Part shown: in pieces, positions 57,800 through 63,141 of the stretch
How the letters are laid out: the number at the start of each line of letters is the position of its first letter
Numbering within the stretch: position 1 is the first letter of the stretch
From: SAR86 cluster bacterium
Lineage (GTDB): Bacteria; Pseudomonadota; Gammaproteobacteria; Magnimaribacterales; Magnimaribacteraceae
Direction of reading: 5' to 3'
Assembly: GCA_029268615.1 (NCBI GenBank)
Contig: JAQWNM010000018.1
Location: 1-63,141, forward strand
Length of the DNA: 63,141 nucleotides
The notes under the pieces: generated by a model
Seen by the model: only the letters and a program-made list of their open reading frames with translations
Database searches by the model: none
What the model was told of the DNA's origin: nothing
Program-made: the position numbers and the translations under genes

Positions 57800-58191
57800 A
57801 AAATTTAAAAACTTTTAACTTCCAAAATATTCCTCAGCCACAAAGTTCATTTTGGATTATCAATGACCTTTCAGCATTAGAACATCCAGTTAAAAGAATA
57901 TTCTTTAATAAATCTGAAGAAGATGAAATAAGAGGAGATCATGCACATCATGAATGTTGGCAAACTCTTGTTTGCTTAGACGGGATAATAGAAGTTACTC
58001 TCGATGATGGACAAGAAAAATTGCACTTTTCATTAAATAAAAAAGGTCTGGCCTTAACTATCCCCCCCAAGATTTGGGGCACCCAAGAATATGAAGCAAA
58101 TTCTTATTTGATGGTTCTTTGCAGTCATGAATATTCTGAAAGAGATTATATAAAAGATTATGGTGTCTTTTTAGAAGAGGTAAGAAATTAA
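57796..58191 (+). CDS. FdtA/WxcM-like sugar 3,4-ketoisomerase (cupin)
   Basis: 131 residues. The cupin motif RGDHAHHECWQTL holds the catalytic histidines, and SERDYIKDY matches the FdtA/WxcM ending. Known members convert dTDP-4-keto-6-deoxyglucose to the 3-keto isomer before amination by a DegT enzyme, which is exactly the preceding gene here. Confidence 0.88.
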   Translation: MKNLKTFNFQNIPQPQSSFWIINDLSALEHPVKRIFFNKSEEDEIRGDHAHHECWQTLVCLDGIIEVTLDDGQEKLHFSLNKKGLALTIPPKIWGTQEYEANSYLMVLCSHEYSERDYIKDYGVFLEEVRN

Positions 58192-59123
58192 TGCATGTAA
58201 TTATATCAGGTGGTTTAGGACATATTGGAAGTAAATTAATAAGATTCCTATTAAATAAAAACCTTAAAGTAACTTGTATAGATAACCTTTCTACTCAAAG
58301 AATTTCTTCCTTAAAAGGGGTAATACAGAATAAAAATTTTAACTTTTTTGAGATAGATATTGCTAAAGAGCCAAATAAAGCTTTAGATGTTTTAAAAAAA
58401 TTAGACTGCAACTCTTTTATACATTTAGGAGCGATAACTAATGCTGAGGCATCTCATGATAATCCAAAGCAATTATTTGAAAACAATCTTTCTGCGACTA
58501 AAAATACAATCGAAATATGTTCAAATCTAAATTTTCAACTTCTCTTTCCTTCATCTACTAGCGTTTATGGTAGTGCCGAAGATAATGTTTATGAAGACGA
58601 TGAATCTTTCATAAATCCTCAAAGTCCTTATGCTGAGTGTAAAGTGAAAGAAGAAGAATTAATTCTGAATAGTAAAATTTCTAATTCTGCTATTCTTAGA
58701 CTTGGAACTATCTTTGGCACCTCACCAGGCATGAGATTCCACACAGCAGTTAATAAATTTTGTTGGCAAGCTATCATGAAAATGCCTATCACTGTTTGGA
58801 AAACAGCTTTACACCAACATAGGCCTTATCTTGATATAAATGATGCCTGTAAAGCATTTTTTTTCTTTTTAAAGAAAGAGGAGCAATATGGATCGATATT
58901 TAATGTCAATACTGAAAATTACACAGTCTCTGAAATCTTAGAAAGTATCACAAAGTATGCAAGTAATCTTAATATTGAGTTTGTTGATAGTAAAATAATG
59001 AACCAACTAAGTTATCTAGTTTTAAATGATAAGATAAAAGAAATTGGATTTAAGTTCGAAGGAAGCTTAGATAGAGGTATTTCAGATACCTTTGAATGGT
59101 TTAAAAATGAAAAATATTTTTAA
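58191..59123 (+). CDS. NAD-dependent epimerase/dehydratase (sugar ketoreductase or 4-epimerase)
   Basis: 310-residue extended SDR. The dinucleotide motif is SGGLGHIGSKLI and the catalytic site is SSTSVYGSAE with SPYAECK. As the last gene of the operon it could reduce the remaining keto group or epimerise C4 of the amino sugar. The ATG overlaps the ketoisomerase stop (TAATG). Its stop shares TTAA with the convergent amidohydrolase. Confidence 0.88.
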   Translation: MHVIISGGLGHIGSKLIRFLLNKNLKVTCIDNLSTQRISSLKGVIQNKNFNFFEIDIAKEPNKALDVLKKLDCNSFIHLGAITNAEASHDNPKQLFENNLSATKNTIEICSNLNFQLLFPSSTSVYGSAEDNVYEDDESFINPQSPYAECKVKEEELILNSKISNSAILRLGTIFGTSPGMRFHTAVNKFCWQAIMKMPITVWKTALHQHRPYLDINDACKAFFFFLKKEEQYGSIFNVNTENYTVSEILESITKYASNLNIEFVDSKIMNQLSYLVLNDKIKEIGFKFEGSLDRGISDTFEWFKNEKYF

Positions 59124-60424
59124 ATATTTCCAAACAGATATTCTATTGTTAAATGAGACAATCCTTTAACTCCAACTGGCAAAGCTCCGTCATCAATTTG
59201 AAAATAAGGGGAATGATTACCTGGCACTTTAGTATAATCTGCTCCTTCTTTATTTACGCCTAAGAAGAAAAAGAAACCTGGTATCTCTTGAGAGAAAAAA
59301 CTAAAGTCTTCTGCTCCCGTGCTTCTGTCAGCCCTATAAACCATTTCATCTCCTACAATATTTTTTAATGTAGGCAATACGCGCGCGGTTAAATCTTCAT
59401 CATTAAGAGTGACTGGATAACTTTCACCATTAGGCAGATTTATCTCTACTGAAGCTCCTGCCATTGAAGCTGTATTTTCTATAATCCTTCTCATTTCAAA
59501 AAAAATTTTATCTCTGATAGAAGTATTGAAGGTCCTAATAGTACCTTCCATTTCGACCTCATCTGGAATTATATTACTTCTAATTCCGCCGTGAATACTT
59601 CCTACCGAAATCACAGCAGGGGATTCTCTTAAATCAAGCTTTCTTGAAATAATAGTCTGTAAATTATTACCAATTTGGAAGGCAACCATTATAGGGTCTA
59701 TAGAATCCCATGGCCTAGAGCCATGAGCTTGTTTTCCTTTTATTGTTATTTTCCATGGGTCTACCGCTGCCATTATCGGCCCCTCCCTATAGGATATAAG
59801 GCCATGAGGTGAATTACTAACATGCAGTCCAAATATGACTTCTGGTCTCTCTTTTGCCCAGATCCCTTCCTTTAACATCAGTCTTGCTCCTCCTTCTTCT
59901 CCTGCAGGTGCGCCCTCTTCTGCAGGCTGAAATATAAACATAACTGAGCCAGGCAAGTCTTCTTTTATAGAACTAAGAAATTCTGCAACACCCATCAGGA
60001 TTGAGATATGAGCATCATGACCACAAGCATGCATAACTCCTACATCTTTACCGTTATAAAGAGATCTTTCTTTTGAAGCAAACGGTAAACCGGTGGCTTC
60101 AACTACAGGTAAGGCATCCATATCAGCCCTTAGGGCTACCATTGGTCCAGGCCTACTACCTTTTAAAACTGCTACAACTCCTGTATGGGCTATACCCGTT
60201 TTGACTTCGAGACCTAGATCAGTTAGATGCTTGGCTACTTTTTTAGAAGTTTTAAATTCTCTATTAGACAGTTCAGGATATTGATGAAAATCATGTCTCC
60301 AAGAAACAACCTTAGTCATTAGTGAATCTAGCTGAAGATCAAGTTTTGATTCTAATTCCTCGGGTGAAGCAGAGAAACCATTCATAGCCAAGAAAACCAG
60401 TGAAATTATTAAAGCATTTTTCAT
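59120..60424 (-). CDS. Exported M20 family amidohydrolase
   Basis: 434 residues with a signal peptide (MKNALIISLVFLAMNGFSA). Zinc ligands are in MHACGHDAHISIL, AEEGAPAGEE and GLHVSN, with GAEDFSFFS near the C terminus. Related to hippurate/N-acyl-amino-acid hydrolases (AbgB, HipO). Periplasmic release of amino acids from N-acyl or peptide substrates is likely; substrate unproven. Confidence 0.9.
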   Translation of the reverse strand: MKNALIISLVFLAMNGFSASPEELESKLDLQLDSLMTKVVSWRHDFHQYPELSNREFKTSKKVAKHLTDLGLEVKTGIAHTGVVAVLKGSRPGPMVALRADMDALPVVEATGLPFASKERSLYNGKDVGVMHACGHDAHISILMGVAEFLSSIKEDLPGSVMFIFQPAEEGAPAGEEGGARLMLKEGIWAKERPEVIFGLHVSNSPHGLISYREGPIMAAVDPWKITIKGKQAHGSRPWDSIDPIMVAFQIGNNLQTIISRKLDLRESPAVISVGSIHGGIRSNIIPDEVEMEGTIRTFNTSIRDKIFFEMRRIIENTASMAGASVEINLPNGESYPVTLNDEDLTARVLPTLKNIVGDEMVYRADRSTGAEDFSFFSQEIPGFFFFLGVNKEGADYTKVPGNHSPYFQIDDGALPVGVKGLSHLTIEYLFGNI

Positions 60425-60495
60425 TTATACCTCTCCGCTAAGGACTATATCACTTTATTAACGTAGTTCCATCAGCTTATGTAACTAAAATTAAT

Positions 60496-61419
60496 TTATC
60501 CAGCCGTTGTATTTATTTTTTCATCCCAATCTTGATGTTTTATCCATTCACTGAATGGCGTAAGTTCTAGAGGTATTAATTCCAGTACCGGCTTCATGTC
60601 TACTTTAAAAGGTTTATGTTCTGACTCATTATTAAATTTATAAAAATTTGACATATATGAAGTAAAAGCTTCTTTATCAGAACCTTCTTTGTCTGCATAA
60701 AATATATTGAACAATCTTTCAGCAAAGATATCTAGTGACAACATTTCATACCTAATTGGATTACCAAAATGCCCCGATAATAGATCTGCTACTCTTTGGG
60801 GAGTGAATATTTCTGGCCCTCCAATAACTATCCTTCTGCCATTGAGGTCATCCCTATCTATTGCAGCGATCATAAACCTCGCTACATCATCTAAACAAAT
60901 CCAACTAGCTTCTAAGTTTGGATTATGAGGATAAGTATACAAGCCATTACTCATGATATCTTTCCTGGCCCAGTTAGTTAATAAATTATCCATAAAAAGA
61001 ACCGGTTGAAATGTCACTAAAGGGATTCCAGTCTGAGTTAAAGTATTAATTATAAGCCTACTTCCGTCATAACCCATTTCTCCAACTTCTTCATCTGTGC
61101 CCCAACAACATGTATTAAAAACTAATTTCTTGACACTCGCTTTTCTTGCTGCATTACCTATAGTCGCAGCGAAATCTAACCCCTTATGACTTTCTTCAAA
61201 TGATGGCGTGGTATAGAAAACAATGTCTGACCCTGAGCAAGCTTTAAATACAGAATCAGGATCATTATAATCAGCTGAAATAATCTCAATAGATTCGAAA
61301 GCATCTAACTTAGATTTATCTCTGGTCACTGCCCTTACTTCGTATCCTTCAGACAGTAATTGTCTGACTTGAGCTCTTCCTGGTCTTCCTGATGCACTAA
61401 ATACAGTTACTTTTGTCAT
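60496..61419 (-). CDS. NmrA-like NAD(P)-binding protein
   Basis: 307 residues. The Rossmann motif is SASGRPGRAQVRQLL. FNTCCWGTDEEVGEMGYD replaces the usual active-site segment; the SDR Tyr-Lys pair is not clear, as in NmrA/HSCARG redox sensors and atypical reductases. C-terminal half has no firm match. It may be cotranscribed with the enoyl-CoA hydratase upstream (23 bases). Confidence 0.8.
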   Translation of the reverse strand: MTKVTVFSASGRPGRAQVRQLLSEGYEVRAVTRDKSKLDAFESIEIISADYNDPDSVFKACSGSDIVFYTTPSFEESHKGLDFAATIGNAARKASVKKLVFNTCCWGTDEEVGEMGYDGSRLIINTLTQTGIPLVTFQPVLFMDNLLTNWARKDIMSNGLYTYPHNPNLEASWICLDDVARFMIAAIDRDDLNGRRIVIGGPEIFTPQRVADLLSGHFGNPIRYEMLSLDIFAERLFNIFYADKEGSDKEAFTSYMSNFYKFNNESEHKPFKVDMKPVLELIPLELTPFSEWIKHQDWDEKINTTAG

Positions 61420-61442
61420 GATTTTTCCTTTGTATACTTATT

Positions 61443-62222
61443 TTAATTATTTAAAAATTTCTTTACAGCTTCTTTATGTTCTGGTGTCTTCCAGCATTCA
61501 CGTAATAATTTACTTTCTCTATCTTGAACTAAATCCAAGTCTATCTCACTTCCATTTTGACTCAATAGCTGTTTTACCATTCTTAATTGAGGACTTGGAT
61601 TTTCGGAAATTAATTTAGCCTTAATAAGGGCTTCAGATATTAAGTCATGTTCTACTGTCATAAAATCTATTAACCCAGAATTTAAAGCCTCTTTTGCCTC
61701 TATTAGGCGGCCAGATAAACAAGCCTCGCTAGCCCCTCCAAACCCCATTCTTTGAACTAAAAAATAGCTACTAGCTAGTTCAGGGACCAAACCCATTTTA
61801 ATAAAAAACATGCCAAATTTAGCTCTTTCGGAGGCCATAATGATATCAAAGGGTAAAATCATAGTTATACCTATTCCAACAGCAGCACCATTAACAGCAG
61901 CAATCATGGGTTTTGAGTCCCTTATTAAGTTAACCCAATCTACATCTTTGGGCATTCCTCCATGGCCAGATTGCGTATCTTTTCCTGGATCTTTACCATC
62001 TATCCTGGTTTTAAAGGTTTCATCAATATCTGCGCCTGCACAAAACCCTTTTCCAGCTCCTGTCATAACAATTGCACCAATTGAAGCATCATCATTTGCT
62101 TTTCTTATTGCTAAAGTTAGTTCCTCAGCCATAAACGGAGTCCAAGCATTTAATTTCTTGGGCTTATTTAAAGTAATAAGAGCTACTTCATCTTTTTTCT
62201 CATATATAATTGTTTCGTACAA
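61443..62222 (-). CDS. Enoyl-CoA hydratase/isomerase family protein
   Basis: 259-residue crotonase-fold protein. The oxyanion hole is made by GKGFCAGADID and AAVGIGITMI; a catalytic Glu is plausible in GLVPELASSY. The C terminus has the usual trimer helix. Acts on an acyl-CoA, perhaps in fatty-acid breakdown; several other lipid enzymes are in the window. Confidence 0.88.
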   Translation of the reverse strand: MYETIIYEKKDEVALITLNKPKKLNAWTPFMAEELTLAIRKANDDASIGAIVMTGAGKGFCAGADIDETFKTRIDGKDPGKDTQSGHGGMPKDVDWVNLIRDSKPMIAAVNGAAVGIGITMILPFDIIMASERAKFGMFFIKMGLVPELASSYFLVQRMGFGGASEACLSGRLIEAKEALNSGLIDFMTVEHDLISEALIKAKLISENPSPQLRMVKQLLSQNGSEIDLDLVQDRESKLLRECWKTPEHKEAVKKFLNN

Positions 62223-62253
62223 AATTTAACCTCCTTAATATCTTAATTGAATT

Positions 62254-63141
62254 CTAGTTATTATTTCGACACTTTGAAAACTGAAAACAAAGAGACTCAC
62301 CCCCTAAGGGGATACGTCCAGTTTTATCTAAAATTCCATCCATCCTCAAATTAACTATAGATGGCTCTCCTTTGTCAACTGTTACCAATGTTAAATGATC
62401 AAAAGACATTTCATTTTTTGGGTGTTGAGCACCTCCTGTAGTACCTAACATTATATAGTCTCTTTCTTTTCTTATTTGATGTGAATATCTATGCAAATGA
62501 CCATTAAATAACGTATATGGTCTGTCAGATAAAGCCTCTTCAATAGCTAGAAACTCAGGTTCTTTTTCTTTTAACCAAACGGGCTTATGCATAAAAATCA
62601 TTGTCCAATGTACTTCGGGATGAGCCTTGATAACATCTATTAAATAATCTGATTGTTCTTTTTCTATATCTCCAAAAATTCTTTCAGGCATTCTGGTATA
62701 AGGCATATTTGATGCCTTAACTTCATCACCGTTCTTTTTAGCAAGTTTATACTCAGATCTTGCCTGCCACAGCTCTGCGCTTTTCTTTTCAGAATAATCC
62801 TCTGTATTAAGAACTAAAAATAAAATATTTTTATAAATGAAATAATAATACTGAGGACCATACCTTTTTGCCCAAAGATCATGCATAGTTTTATTTGTTA
62901 AATCATGATTTCCACCAACATAAAAAACAGGAGCTAGAGCTTGGGCAGCCCTTTTATCAAAGGAATTCCATTCTTTTAATAAAATCTCTTCGTCTTCAGA
63001 GTCTCCACTTATAAGATCACCGACACTTATTATGAATTCAGGCCTCAATAATGCCAATTGTGATGCTGCTATCTCAAATATCTTATCTCTTTCTCCTCCA
63101 TTAAGATCAGAAAAAACAGCAAAGGAAAACTTATCATTACT
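62254..63141 (-). CDS. Metallophosphoesterase (5' end outside the window)
   Basis: Partial: the frame is open to the last base, and the first visible residues are SNDKFSFAVFSDLNGG. Motifs of the calcineurin-like family follow: SVGDLISG, VGGNHDL, FMHKPVW and NGHLHRYSH. The first motif is DLN rather than DxH. At least 295 residues. It probably starts to the right of the window with a signal peptide. A TTG at 63057 is only an internal codon. Confidence 0.86.
   Translation of the reverse strand, partial: SNDKFSFAVFSDLNGGERDKIFEIAASQLALLRPEFIISVGDLISGDSEDEEILLKEWNSFDKRAAQALAPVFYVGGNHDLTNKTMHDLWAKRYGPQYYYFIYKNILFLVLNTEDYSEKKSAELWQARSEYKLAKKNGDEVKASNMPYTRMPERIFGDIEKEQSDYLIDVIKAHPEVHWTMIFMHKPVWLKEKEPEFLAIEEALSDRPYTLFNGHLHRYSHQIRKERDYIMLGTTGGAQHPKNEMSFDHLTLVTVDKGEPSIVNLRMDGILDKTGRIPLGGESLCFQFSKCRNNN

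Noticed and set aside
63057-63057. TTG at 63057 as start of the metallophosphoesterase
   Set aside because: The frame continues to the window edge with the family's first motif (FAVFSDLNGG) upstream, so the gene is truncated, not started there.

Overview
The window is a compact, AT-rich stretch of a gammaproteobacterial chromosome, most likely from a streamlined marine lineage such as SAR86. The lineage is my inference from gene content and base composition; no marker gene here fixes it. Gammaproteobacterial signatures are the gene orders tRNA-Leu-queA-tgt-yajC-secD-secF and rpoE-rseA-degP-lepA-lepB-rnc-era-recO-acpS, together with plsB, rsmJ, the sdhE/ygfZ pair and an NrdR-type nrdAB promoter. 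Genes are packed with 4-base overlaps, and several convergent pairs share or abut their stop codons. There are 63 protein genes (one cut by the right edge) and 2 tRNAs. I see no rRNA, CRISPR array, transposase or integrase.

Layout. 0.1-8.1 kb: TetR regulator, a NatAB-like ABC exporter, two alpha/beta hydrolases, a DUF885 lipoprotein-like peptidase, a secreted nuclease and a MaoC-like hot-dog protein. 8.2-13.5 kb: an AT-richer accessory cluster (membrane fatty acid hydroxylase/sterol desaturase family, zinc dehydrogenase, alkylsulfatase-like MBL protein, SDR, sulfotransferase). It ends at four TGGCAACA repeats and tRNA-Glu(TTC), which may mark an old integration site. 13.6-15.9 kb: a YtrA-type GntR regulator and its ABC transporter, with a clear palindromic operator inside the promoter. 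15.9-39.1 kb: housekeeping core, namely trmJ, suhB, secF-secD-yajC-tgt-queA, tRNA-Leu(CAA), plsB, the long minus-strand run rsmJ to rpoE, then sdhE, ygfZ, a histidine phosphatase and ung.

39.07-39.50 kb is the only long gene-free stretch. It holds four consensus DnaA boxes, two of them a perfect inverted TTATCCACA pair, in very AT-rich DNA; it is a candidate chromosomal origin. 39.5-50.4 kb: old yellow enzyme, serA, argF, glpK, nrdAB with tandem NrdR boxes, ugpQ, a rhodanese and a GST.

50.4-54.9 kb: a CotH-kinase lipoprotein, an unknown exported coiled-coil protein, a GIY-YIG protein, an MsrA-thioredoxin-MsrB fusion and a 51-residue membrane protein. 54.9-59.1 kb: a five-gene operon with the enzyme set for a C-methylated, amino-bearing deoxysugar. 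59.1-63.1 kb: an M20 amidohydrolase, an NmrA-like protein, an enoyl-CoA hydratase and a partial metallophosphoesterase.

Functional links: the secD/F/yajC genes make the SecDF-YajC motor; sigma-E, its anti-sigma factor and DegP form an envelope-stress module that lacks rseB; lepA/lepB/rnc/era/recO/acpS/adk form a translation, export and repair block; nrdAB probably answers to NrdR and possibly DnaA.
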